Shown here: positions 7,450 through 14,801 of the stretch, piece after piece
Position numbering within the stretch: position 1 is the stretch's first letter
Layout: the number at the start of each line of letters is the position of its first letter
The notes under the pieces: model-generated
The model's input: only the letters and a program-made list of their open reading frames with translations
The model's database searches: none
What the model was told of the DNA's origin: nothing
Program-made: the position numbers and the translations under genes
From: an uncultured Candidatus Cenarchaeum sp.
GTDB taxonomy: Archaea; Thermoproteota; Nitrososphaeria; Nitrososphaerales; Nitrosopumilaceae
Direction of reading: 5' to 3'
NCBI GenBank assembly: GCA_958295735.1
Contig: OY282369.1
Coordinates: forward strand, 976,161 to 1,040,160
Length of the DNA stretch: 64,000 bases

Positions 7450-7459
7450 CTTATTAGTC
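7450..7459 (-). promoter_or_regulatory. TATA-like element of the reductase-lyase pair
   Basis: The minus strand reads gactaataag, about 27 bases before GTG 7427. It is the only AT-rich stretch in the flanking 150 bases. Confidence 0.5.
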
Positions 7460-7608
7460 TTGCTTGGGCGATCGCGCGCGCGGGCCCGCCGGGGCGGCCC
7501 GGGGGCGCGTCGGCGGCGCGGGGCCGCGCGCCCGCCGGCCGCGGGCGCGAAAACGCCCCCGCCGATCCGGATCCGCGCCCGGGGAGCGGGGCCGCCGGCC
7601 CCGTGCCG

Positions 7609-7899
7609 TCAGCGCCGGCTGAACTTAAAGTCCCGCTTGGGCTGCTGCATGGACAGCAGGATCTGCTTCAGCTGCGCGTCAGTGATCTGCCCGCCGATCT
7701 TTCCCTGGGACACCATCGTTATGAGGTAGTTCTCCAGCGCCGCCGCCAGGTCGGGCTTTACCATGCGGACGTTGTTCAGGCGCGACCGCGCCTGCGGATC
7801 CAGGATCTGCCTCATCGCGGCATCCCTTTGCGCCGCGATCTCCGGCCCTCCCGCGCGGTCGGGCGCCCCCGCATCGTCGGGGTTCGGGTAGTGGCTCAT
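7609..7899 (-). CDS. PDCD5/TFAR19-family DNA-binding protein
   Basis: The 96-residue protein matches the archaeal PDCD5-related family: QILDPQARSRLNNVRMVKPDLAAALENYLITMVSQGKIGGQITDAQLKQIL is the conserved three-helix core, followed by a basic FKFSRR tail. The N-terminal 20 residues are disordered-looking. Archaeal members are small nucleic-acid-binding proteins usually encoded beside ribosomal protein genes, and here it follows S19e by 7 bases, reproducing that conserved arrangement. It has no promoter of its own and should be co-transcribed with S19e. Exact cellular role is not established for the family. Confidence 0.92.
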   Translation of the reverse strand: MSHYPNPDDAGAPDRAGGPEIAAQRDAAMRQILDPQARSRLNNVRMVKPDLAAALENYLITMVSQGKIGGQITDAQLKQILLSMQQPKRDFKFSRR

Positions 7900-7906
7900 C
7901 CCGGCG

Positions 7907-8359
7907 CTACGCGTAGATCCTCAGCCGCTCGTCCTCGGCGGCCATTCCCGCCAGGATCTCCGTGGACAGGGCGTCGAGCTTCTGCGTGCCCAGCCGGGTG
8001 GCGATCCGGCCCCTCTTTTCCGCCCTCTCGACGTATCCCAGATGCTCAAGCCCGTGTATGGCGTTGCGTATTATCGCGCCGCCCGCGTTGCGGTGGTGCG
8101 CCGCCCCGTACCCCCGGGGCCGCCCCCCTCCGTACACCCTGCGCAGCTCCAGCATGCCGACGGGGCCCGACAGGTAGATCTTGCGCAGCAGGGACGCGCA
8201 TCTGGTGTACCACCAGTCCCTCCTCTGCGGTGGCCTGTCCGCGTGCACCCCTGTCTTTACGAACGGGATCCACGGCGGGGGCGGGATGTCCTCCCCCTTC
8301 AGGATCTCCGCCAGGCGTCCGATCAGCGCGTCGGCCGGGACGTCGTGCACCTTGGCCAT
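7907..8359 (-). CDS. rps19e: 30S ribosomal protein S19e
   Basis: The 150-residue product is the archaeal/eukaryotic small-subunit protein S19e: KVHDVPADALIGRLAEIL at the N-terminus, the RDWWYTRCASLLRKIYLSGPVGMLELRRVYGG winged-helix core, and GAIIRNAIHGLEHLGYVE followed by RLGTQKLDALSTEIL. It binds the head of the 30S subunit and is required for rRNA maturation in eukaryotes. The start is ATG 8359, chosen over far longer upstream extensions because TATA-like gatttataag (8381-8390 on the minus strand) lies 26 bases upstream. PDCD5 follows in the same unit. Confidence 0.95.
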   Translation of the reverse strand: MAKVHDVPADALIGRLAEILKGEDIPPPPWIPFVKTGVHADRPPQRRDWWYTRCASLLRKIYLSGPVGMLELRRVYGGGRPRGYGAAHHRNAGGAIIRNAIHGLEHLGYVERAEKRGRIATRLGTQKLDALSTEILAGMAAEDERLRIYA

Positions 8360-8380
8360 GCGCCGGCGCGCCCGGCATGC

Positions 8381-8390
8381 CTTATAAATC
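8381..8390 (-). promoter_or_regulatory. TATA box of S19e-PDCD5
   Basis: gatttataag on the minus strand, centred 26 bases before ATG 8359; a close match to the archaeal TTTATA consensus and decisive for the S19e start. Confidence 0.7.
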
Positions 8391-8466
8391 GTGTATGGCG
8401 GATCGGCCGGGCCGCCCCCCGCCCCGGCCGGCCGCGGCGCGCGGCGGGGGATCCGGCGCGGCGCGC

Positions 8467-8793
8467 TCACCCCGCGCGGCGGGGCGCGCGCGGCGGGATC
8501 ACCCTCCGGTACGTGTGGCCGCAAAAGCCGCACGTGACGCGGACGGCCCTCACGAGCGACCGCCCGATCCGTATGCGCGAGTCTATCCCCGGCGCCATGA
8601 AGCTCTTGCACTTCTTGCAGAAGACGATCCTCATCTCGTACGGCATGCGGACCCTGTGCCTCGTGCCGATCCGGCGCGCCAGCAGCGCCTGCCTCCTGGC
8701 CAGGCGCGGGTCGGCCCGCGCGTTGGACACGGCGCTCGCCACCAGGATGCGCATTCGTTCCAGCGCTATCCCGCGGGCCGCCCGCCTTGCCAT
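8467..8793 (-). CDS. rnp4: Ribonuclease P protein component 4 (Rpp21/Rpr2)
   Basis: A 108-residue basic protein with the Rpr2/Rpp21 layout: two N-terminal helices (ARADPRLARRQALLARRIGTRHRVRMP) and a zinc ribbon formed by CKKC in IVFCKKCKSFM and CGFC in VRVTCGFCGHTYRR. With Rpp29 it binds the specificity domain of RNase P RNA during tRNA 5' processing. The start is ATG 8793, with a TATA-like run gtaaaaaaac (plus-strand reading, 8814-8823) 25 bases upstream. A stop separates it from S19e and S19e has its own promoter, so it is monocistronic. Confidence 0.92.
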   Translation of the reverse strand: MARRAARGIALERMRILVASAVSNARADPRLARRQALLARRIGTRHRVRMPYEMRIVFCKKCKSFMAPGIDSRIRIGRSLVRAVRVTCGFCGHTYRRVIPPRAPRRAG

Positions 8794-8983
8794 GCGGCGG
8801 CGCGGCGGGGCCCGTAAAAAAACCGTGGGCGGGCGGCAGCCCGCCCCGCGACCGCGCCCGCGGCAGCCGCGCCGGGGCGGTTTTCCGCGCCCGAAATCCG
8901 AGTCGTGGGACGGGCCGGCGGGCGGGGGCCCGGCCCGCTTCCCGGCGCGGCGGGGGCGGCCGCGGGATGGGGCGGCTACGGGA

Positions 8984-9056
8984 TGCGGTCACCGGGATTC
9001 GAACCCGGGCGACTGGCTTGGAAAGCCAGCATACTACCATGCTATACTATGACCGC
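8984..9056 (-). tRNA. tRNA-Gly (anticodon TCC)
   Basis: A complete 73-base cloverleaf on the minus strand. Acceptor GCGGTCA pairs with TGACCGC and is followed by discriminator A. The D arm is GTAT/GTAT with a GG-containing loop. The anticodon stem CTGGC/GCCAG closes loop TTTCCAA, giving anticodon TCC (reads GGA and GGG). The variable loop is 4 bases and the T arm CCGGG/CCCGG holds TTCGAAT. No intron and no encoded CCA. An A/T-rich element near 9083-9093 could be its TATA box. Confidence 0.97.
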
Positions 9057-9077
9057 GCGTGGGGCCCGGCCCCGGCG

Positions 9078-9764
9078 CTACATAAAAACGGTTTTTTCGT
9101 ACTCGTACAGGACGCGCGAGAGCACCACGTGCGACTCGAGCGGCCGGCCGTCCACGCGCAGCAGCTCGTCGAGCCGCCCCCTTACCTCCCCGGAGAGCTC
9201 CCCCTTCTGGAACCCGCCCACCACCAGGCACGCGCCGCGGGCGCCGGCCGAGGCCAGGCGGGCCGCCGCGCCGGCGCACGTGCCCGGCGCGCCGCCCGAC
9301 GAGAGGCCGACGGCGATCTCCGGCCCTATCTCCTCCAGCAGCGGCCCGAACCCCAGGCCGCGCCGCAGGCGCAGCAGGCCTCCCCCGCCGTCCCCGCCGC
9401 CGGCGAGCAGCCCGGCGAGCAGCCCCGAGAACCGGTCGAACGACCGCGGGAGGCGCACCCGCTCCCCCAGCTCGACGACGTCGCCGCCCGCCGTGTGCAC
9501 GTACACGCGCAGCGCGCCGCCCCCGCCCATGTAGAGGGGCGTGCAGGTGGCCGCCAGCAGCGCAAAGTGCACCAGATCCGGCCTGCCGCGCTTGTGCCCG
9601 TCGGCGAGCCCCCGCATGGCCGCGTAGTGCAGCGAGTTGTCCAGCAGCATCCCGCCGGGGCGCCGGCCCCGCTTCCGCGCGGAGGCCCTCACCTCCGGAT
9701 GCCCCCTCATGCCTTCCGGGACGATCTCGGCGGCCGACTCGGCCAGCACGAGCGAGAGGGCCAT
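9078..9764 (-). CDS. nep1: rRNA small-subunit pseudouridine N1-methyltransferase Nep1
   Basis: The 228-residue protein is the archaeal Nep1/Emg1 SPOUT methyltransferase: LSLVLAESAAEIVPE at the start, GGMLLDNSLHYAAM, KRGRPDLVHFALL, LRVYVHT and RLPRSFDRFSGLL, then the knot region ARGACLVVGGFQKGEL. The family methylates N1 of a pseudouridine in 16S rRNA using S-adenosylmethionine and acts in 30S assembly. A Gly-rich insert (GGGDGGGG, near residue 134) departs from relatives and reflects the local GC bias. It starts at ATG 9764, 7 bases after the secreted TIM-barrel gene, with which it is probably co-transcribed. Confidence 0.9.
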   Translation of the reverse strand: MALSLVLAESAAEIVPEGMRGHPEVRASARKRGRRPGGMLLDNSLHYAAMRGLADGHKRGRPDLVHFALLAATCTPLYMGGGGALRVYVHTAGGDVVELGERVRLPRSFDRFSGLLAGLLAGGGDGGGGLLRLRRGLGFGPLLEEIGPEIAVGLSSGGAPGTCAGAAARLASAGARGACLVVGGFQKGELSGEVRGRLDELLRVDGRPLESHVVLSRVLYEYEKTVFM

Positions 9765-9771
9765 CCGGCGG

Positions 9772-10950
9772 CTATCCCCCGCCGCCGTCCGCGTGCGCGG
9801 ACCCCGCCCAGGAGGGCCCGCCGCCGCCCCCGCCGCCCCCGCCCGCGAACGCGTCCCAGGCGGGCTTGGCGCCGCCGCCGTCCGCGTAGAGCAGGCCCGC
9901 GCCGCATATGTAGCTGCCCAGCCTCTGCGCCACGAAGGTGCTGTTCCCCAGCGAGCTCTCCGCCCCGGGAACCGGCTCGGCCGGCTCGCATGTGCCCTCC
10001 GGCCTGTCGTACAGGCGGTACCACGTGACGAACTCCAGGCGGTCCCCGTTCTCCGCGTAAAAGCCGAGCAGCTCCCGCGCGAACGCGGCCTGGTCCTCCT
10101 CGGAGCCGAGCACGTCGGGGGAGGTGCTCCAGCCCACCTCGAGCAGCGCCGCGCGGCCGCCCTCCGGCACCATGTCGAGCATCCGCCGCAGGTCGGCGGC
10201 CGCCTCCTCGGGGGTCCTGTTTATGGAGTTGAGCGGGTCCGTGGGCCGGTACGTGAACGCCACAAAGTCGCCGGCCGAGAGCCGCCGCACCGTCTCCTCC
10301 ATGTTCTTGTCCAGCACGCCGTGCAGGGCGAACGAGTTGCCTATCCCCACGCCGGGGTGCGCCGCCTTCGTCGCGTTGTAGAACCCGGCGAAGAGATCCT
10401 CGTACAGCGGGATGTCCCTCTCGCGGTGCCGGAAGTGCTCGGCGGCGGCGGCCGCTATCACGACCGAGTCCACCGCGGGGTACCGCGAGAGCGCCTCGTC
10501 CACCGCGTCGGCCAGGTGGTCCGCCGGGATCGACTTCAGGCTCGGGTTGCCTATCCAGCCGGGGAACGGGCCGAGGCTCCTGCCGTTGACCACCGAAAAG
10601 TACAGCGTGGCCCGCAGCCCGTGCTCCTCGTGCAGCGCCATGAGCGCGTCGTACCGCTTCCAGTCGTACTCGTCCCGCTCGGGCTCCACTATGTCCCAGA
10701 ACATGTACACGTTGCTCCGGCCTATCCCCGACGAGGACGCCTTTGCGTATATGCCCTCCAGCTCCCGCAGCGTGACCGCCGGGCTCGGCGTGTTCACCAC
10801 TAGGCCCAGCCGCGGATCCGGCGCCGGCGGCGCGGCGCCGTCGGGGGCCGCCGGCGGCGCTCCCCCGTCGGGGGGCGCGGACAGGACGGCCGCGGCCACG
10901 GCGGCCGCTGCGGCCGCGGCCACGGCGGCCGCCACGATTGCGGGCTTCAA
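9772..10950 (-). CDS. Secreted TIM-barrel protein, glycoside-hydrolase-like
   Basis: A 392-residue protein beginning with a hydrophobic alanine/valine segment (residues 4-24) that could be a signal peptide or membrane anchor, then a Pro/Gly/Ala linker to about residue 48. The body resembles (beta/alpha)8 glycosidases: VYMFWDIVEPERDEYDWKRYDAL, LYFSVVNG, VVIAAAAAEHF, VAFTYRP, ALLEVGWSTSPDV and FVTWYRLYD, with acidic residues at strand ends. I cannot assign a family or substrate. The tail is Gly-rich (nine consecutive Gly). The start is TTG 10950 with a TATA-like ctcttttacc about 28 bases upstream on the minus strand. It would act outside the membrane. Confidence 0.7.
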   Translation of the reverse strand: MKPAIVAAAVAAAAAAAVAAAVLSAPPDGGAPPAAPDGAAPPAPDPRLGLVVNTPSPAVTLRELEGIYAKASSSGIGRSNVYMFWDIVEPERDEYDWKRYDALMALHEEHGLRATLYFSVVNGRSLGPFPGWIGNPSLKSIPADHLADAVDEALSRYPAVDSVVIAAAAAEHFRHRERDIPLYEDLFAGFYNATKAAHPGVGIGNSFALHGVLDKNMEETVRRLSAGDFVAFTYRPTDPLNSINRTPEEAAADLRRMLDMVPEGGRAALLEVGWSTSPDVLGSEEDQAAFARELLGFYAENGDRLEFVTWYRLYDRPEGTCEPAEPVPGAESSLGNSTFVAQRLGSYICGAGLLYADGGGAKPAWDAFAGGGGGGGGGPSWAGSAHADGGGG

Positions 10951-11058
10951 CCGCGCGCCGCGGGCGGGAGGCGGTAAAAGAGTTACGGCTGGCGCGGCCG
11001 CCCGCTACCGTGTGGGGCGTCCCGTCCCGCGGGCGGGGGCGGCCGGCTACGCGGCGGG

Positions 11059-13710
11059 CTAGCCCGAGGTGCAGCCGCTAAAGCCGCACTCGATGCACGT
11101 GCTGCAGCCCTCGGCGAACACCAGGGTGTTCTTGCAGGAGGGGCACAGCATGTCGTCCCGCACCGCCTCGGGGACCACCTGCACCATTGGAACCTCCCCG
11201 AAGACCCTCATGCTGAGCGCGGCCTCGACCGCGGACCTGATGTACGCGTTGGTTATGCGGTCGCGGACGTACGACACCACGAAGTCGGTCGGGGACACGC
11301 TGAAGTTCTTCTCCGAACTCTCGCCGGCCATGTGCAGGACCTGCTTGTGGCGCGAGCCGTCGCGGTACACGGTTATCCCCTTGAGGCCGAGCTCGTGCGC
11401 CAGCAGGTACGCGGCCTTCACGTCGTCGGCCGACGCGTCGTACGGCATGTTTATCGTCTTCGCTATCGCGTTGCCTATCCACTGCTGCCACACGCTCTGC
11501 GCCAGCAGGTGGTCCGACCAGTGTATGTCCATCGCCGTGACGAATATGCGCTGCATCCACTCGGGGATCTCGTCCAGTCCGCGGAGGGAGCCGTAGTTGT
11601 CGGCTATCTTCGCCAGCAGCTCGTCCGAGTACAGGCCTTCGTCCTTCAGGGCCCGCTCGATCGTCTTGTTGGTGTAGAAGAACCGGCCCACAGTGACGCG
11701 CTTTTCGAACACGAGGGCGAACGTGGGCTCCATCCCGTTGGTGCAGTCGGCGATCATCGAGAGCGTCCCGGTGGGGGCCACCGTGGTGGTCAGCGCGTTG
11801 CGGATGCCGTGCCGCTTTATCTTGTCAATGAGCGCATCCCATTCGTGTGTGTGCTCCTCCTTGGGCCTCTCGTAGTATCCGGCCACCGGTATCTTGCCCT
11901 CCGGGTACTCGGTGGTCGGGCACAGCGTGAACTGCCCCCTGGTCTTGGCGAGGGCCACGCTCTCCTCCATGGAATAGTAGGTGAGCGCCTCGGCCAGCTT
12001 TGACTGCAGATCGTACCCCTCCGGCGAGTTGTACGGTATGCGCAGCTTGTACAGCAGGTCGGCCACTCCCATCACGCCCAGTCCTATGCGCCTCGTTGCC
12101 TTTGAGGCCCTGTTTATCTCGGGCACCGGGTACAGGTTCACGTCTATGACGTTGTCCAAGTAGCGCGTGGTCTTGCGTATGGTCTCCTCGTACCTCTGCC
12201 AGTCGAACTCGTACTCCCCGTCCGCCTTGCGCTTTACGAGGTTGGCCAAGTTGATGGATCCGAGGTTGCACGACTCGTAGGGGTACAGGCTCTGCTCGCC
12301 GCACGGGTTGGTGGCGCGCAGCGGCGCGCCCATGGACTTTGCGAACACGTTGTACTTGTTTATCTGGTCGAAGAATATCAGGCCCGGCTCGGCGCTCTTC
12401 CAGGCGGATAGCGCTATGAGGTCCATCAGATGGTGCGCGTTGACCTCGCGCACGGGGGAGCGGTTGCTGGCGCTCCGCAACATGTATTTGCCGTCCTTTG
12501 AGTTGACCAGGGATTCCCAAAAGTCCTCCCATATGCCGACGCTCACGTTGAAGTTCTCGAGGACGCCGGCCTCGGTCTTGTTGGTGATGAATTTTTCCAC
12601 GTCCGGGTGCCACACCTCGATTATTCCCATGTTGGCGCCCCTCCGCTTGCCGCCCTGCTTTACCACCTCGGTCACCGTGTTTATTATGTTCATGAACGAG
12701 ACCGGGCCCGATGCCACGCCGGACGTGGACGCCACTATGTCGCCCTCCGGCCGGAGGTCGGAATAGTTTATGCCGACGCCGCCCCCCGACTTGAATATGA
12801 GGGCCGCGTCCGACGTGGACTTCATTATCCCCTCCATGTCGTCGGGCATGCCCAGCACAAAGCACGCCGAGAGCTGGCCGAGCCGCCCTCCCGCGTTCAT
12901 CATGGTGGGCGAGTTGGGGAGAAAGTCCTGCGACGCCATGAGGTCGTAGTATTCCGCCATGCGGTCTGCGTACCGATCGAGACGCTTCTCGGCTATGGCG
13001 GTCAGCAGCTCCTTGAAGCCCAGCTTCATCTGCCCCTGTCCCGCCAGGTCCGCATAATGGTATATGAGGGCCCTAAAGTGGTACCTGTTCAGGTAGTATG
13101 GGCCTATCTTGAACTTGTTGTCAAAGCTGTCCAGTTTTTTGAGGTAGGCCGTCGCCTCCTCCACATCTTGGCGGTGGGCGCCGTCGCGGTCAAACAGCTC
13201 CTGGTCGTACAGGAGGTCCCCCAGGCCGATCAGCACGGCGACCCGCTTGAACATGGAGCCGGGGCTCTCGGCGATCTCGTTCTTTTTGTTCCGAAGTAGG
13301 TATCTGGACGCCAGCACCCTCAGGGAGTTGGTGTCAAATCTCTTGGCGACGGAATCCAGCGCCTGCGCGTTGAGTATCTTGAGCTTTTCGTCCCTTACCT
13401 TCCTGCGCTCGTGGCGGTATAGGATGTAGGCCTTCGCTATCTCGCTGTGGCCGCTCTCTATGAGGGTGGATTCCACCATGTCTTGTATGTCCTCCACGCT
13501 GGGCTGCCTGGTGGCCGAGAACCGCTGCGCCACGAGCTTGTTGACCACGCCGGAGGCCAGATCGTCCGCCAGACGGCGGTCGGGCTTGGATGTCGCCGCC
13601 AGCGCCTTGTAGATGGCGTTGGAGATCTTGTCGGCATCGAATGTGGCCTTCGTGCCGTTGCGCTTCGTGATCGCTACTATGCTGTTCTCCATCGTAGAGT
13701 TATCCATCAC
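11059..13710 (-). CDS. nrdJ: Adenosylcobalamin-dependent (class II) ribonucleoside-diphosphate reductase
   Basis: An 883-residue class II ribonucleotide reductase. An N-terminal ATP-cone (VAITKRNGTKATFDADKISNAIY) is followed by the reductase barrel with NSPTMMNAGGRLGQLSACFVLG, then NPCGEQSLYPYESCNLGSINLANL, the region of the radical-bearing and redox cysteines, and APTGTLSMIADC. The C-terminus ends CPSCKNTLVFAEGCSTCIECGFSGC, a cysteine-rich tail that passes electrons to the active site and may bind zinc. It makes deoxynucleotides without oxygen, using vitamin B12, which ammonia-oxidising archaea synthesise. ATG 13710 is the start. The neighbouring NrdD-like regulator may sense the same nucleotides. 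Confidence 0.95.
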   Translation of the reverse strand: MMDNSTMENSIVAITKRNGTKATFDADKISNAIYKALAATSKPDRRLADDLASGVVNKLVAQRFSATRQPSVEDIQDMVESTLIESGHSEIAKAYILYRHERRKVRDEKLKILNAQALDSVAKRFDTNSLRVLASRYLLRNKKNEIAESPGSMFKRVAVLIGLGDLLYDQELFDRDGAHRQDVEEATAYLKKLDSFDNKFKIGPYYLNRYHFRALIYHYADLAGQGQMKLGFKELLTAIAEKRLDRYADRMAEYYDLMASQDFLPNSPTMMNAGGRLGQLSACFVLGMPDDMEGIMKSTSDAALIFKSGGGVGINYSDLRPEGDIVASTSGVASGPVSFMNIINTVTEVVKQGGKRRGANMGIIEVWHPDVEKFITNKTEAGVLENFNVSVGIWEDFWESLVNSKDGKYMLRSASNRSPVREVNAHHLMDLIALSAWKSAEPGLIFFDQINKYNVFAKSMGAPLRATNPCGEQSLYPYESCNLGSINLANLVKRKADGEYEFDWQRYEETIRKTTRYLDNVIDVNLYPVPEINRASKATRRIGLGVMGVADLLYKLRIPYNSPEGYDLQSKLAEALTYYSMEESVALAKTRGQFTLCPTTEYPEGKIPVAGYYERPKEEHTHEWDALIDKIKRHGIRNALTTTVAPTGTLSMIADCTNGMEPTFALVFEKRVTVGRFFYTNKTIERALKDEGLYSDELLAKIADNYGSLRGLDEIPEWMQRIFVTAMDIHWSDHLLAQSVWQQWIGNAIAKTINMPYDASADDVKAAYLLAHELGLKGITVYRDGSRHKQVLHMAGESSEKNFSVSPTDFVVSYVRDRITNAYIRSAVEAALSMRVFGEVPMVQVVPEAVRDDMLCPSCKNTLVFAEGCSTCIECGFSGCTSG

Positions 13711-13870
13711 ATCATCACTTTACGGCTCAACAGCCGCCACCCGTAATTATGTCAATTTAAGGATTTTTCCGGGATCGAGTTAGGCCAAGCTAAGATTAAG
13801 CAGTGCGTGGGTCCTCCAAGGTGGCCCAAGGCGCGACGGGGGGGAGGTAAGTGTGCACTCCCCCCCACGG

Positions 13871-14128
13871 CTCCCCCGCCCCGCCCCGCCCCGCCCCGCC
13901 CTCCCCCCACGGCTCTCCCGCCCGCCGCCGCCCCCCACGGCTCTCCCGCCCGCCGCCGCCCCCCACGGCTCTCCCGCCCGCCGCCGCCCCCCACGGCTCT
14001 CCCGCCCGCCGCCGCCCCCCACGGCTCTCCCGCCCGCCGCCGCCCCCCACGGCTCTCCCGCCCGCCGCCGCCCCCCACGGCTCTCCCGCCCGCCGCCGCC
14101 CCCCACGGCTCTCCCGCGCCGACCGTTA
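13871..14128. repeat. 28-bp minisatellite, about 8 copies
   Basis: The unit ggctctcccgcccgccgccg plus ccccccac recurs every 28 bases from 13911 (13911, 13939 and so on to 14107), with a degenerate start near 13871 made of ccccg units. Copies are almost identical, so the array is young. Because 28 is not a multiple of three, all three frames stay open and give Gly/Arg/Pro-rich translations; I treat these as artefacts. It separates nrdJ from the NrdD-like gene. Confidence 0.9.
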
Positions 14129-14258
14129 CACCTGCGGCGATTGCTACAGCGCGCGCCGCGGCCGCCTCGTCCTCTTCCTTGCCGCCCTGCGCCTCATCCG
14201 CCAGCCCCAGCCGTGTCCGAGGCCGCCGCCGCCCCGGTGACGAGAGACTCAAAACGGA

Positions 14259-14396
14259 CTAGTCGTTAGTGTGCTCGCCGGCTACATGTGGCGCCAAGAT
14301 GCGGCGCGTGCCTGCCTCCGCCGGCATGGGCGCTTTTACGGACACTCTCCTAATCTTCTGCTTTTCCTGATCCAGCACGTCCCGGGTGTGTGTCAT
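14259..14396 (-). CDS. Possible small protein, 45 aa
   Basis: An ORF from ATG 14396 encodes a charged 45-residue peptide beginning MTHTRDVLDQEKQKIRRVSV and ending GEHTND. Its composition is less GC-driven than the surrounding repeats and it is followed by an AT-richer stop region. A weak AT-rich element (aacaatttca, minus strand) lies about 33 bases upstream. No family is recognised. It could equally be a chance ORF between the minisatellite and the NrdD-like gene. Confidence 0.3.
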   Translation of the reverse strand: MTHTRDVLDQEKQKIRRVSVKAPMPAEAGTRRILAPHVAGEHTND

Positions 14397-14801
14397 GGGC
14401 GCGGCGCGGCGCGTACGTGAAATTGTTACGCAAAGATCCACGCGGCCGGGTGTTCGGATCGGGGCGACGGCAGAGTCGGGCGGCCGGCCCGCGCATCGGG
14501 ACGGGGCCGCCGCCCCCGAGTCAAGGATCCCGCGCAAGGCATCCGCGGAGCAGTGAATCGGGGCGCGGGAGACATAATGCGGCGCGCGGGCCGGCCGCCC
14601 GCGCGCGGCGGGGCGGGGCGCGGCGGCGCATCCGCCGGGTCTTCCGCAAAAAGCGCGCGGCGGGGGACCGGAGCGGCCGGGAAGGAATGCGGGCGGGGCC
14701 GGGGGAAGGCGGGGCGCGCTCCCGATCTCGTCCGGTCCGCAAACGCCGCAGATCCGGGCGGCGCGATCAAGCGCCGGCGGGGCGCGCGCGGGCGCGGCCC
14801 C
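14397..14801. other. Intergenic region without a supported gene
   Basis: About 400 very GC-rich bases downstream of the NrdD-like gene. Several overlapping open frames exist on both strands but all are Arg/Gly/Ala-rich shadows without promoters or conserved motifs. An AT-richer patch at 14417-14440 is the only promoter-like sequence. Confidence 0.5.

Noticed and set aside
13752-14269. Overlapping ORFs of 84-166 aa on both strands in the 28-bp repeats
   Set aside because: All frames stay open because of the repeat; translations are Gly/Arg/Pro low complexity and no promoter or start signal supports them.
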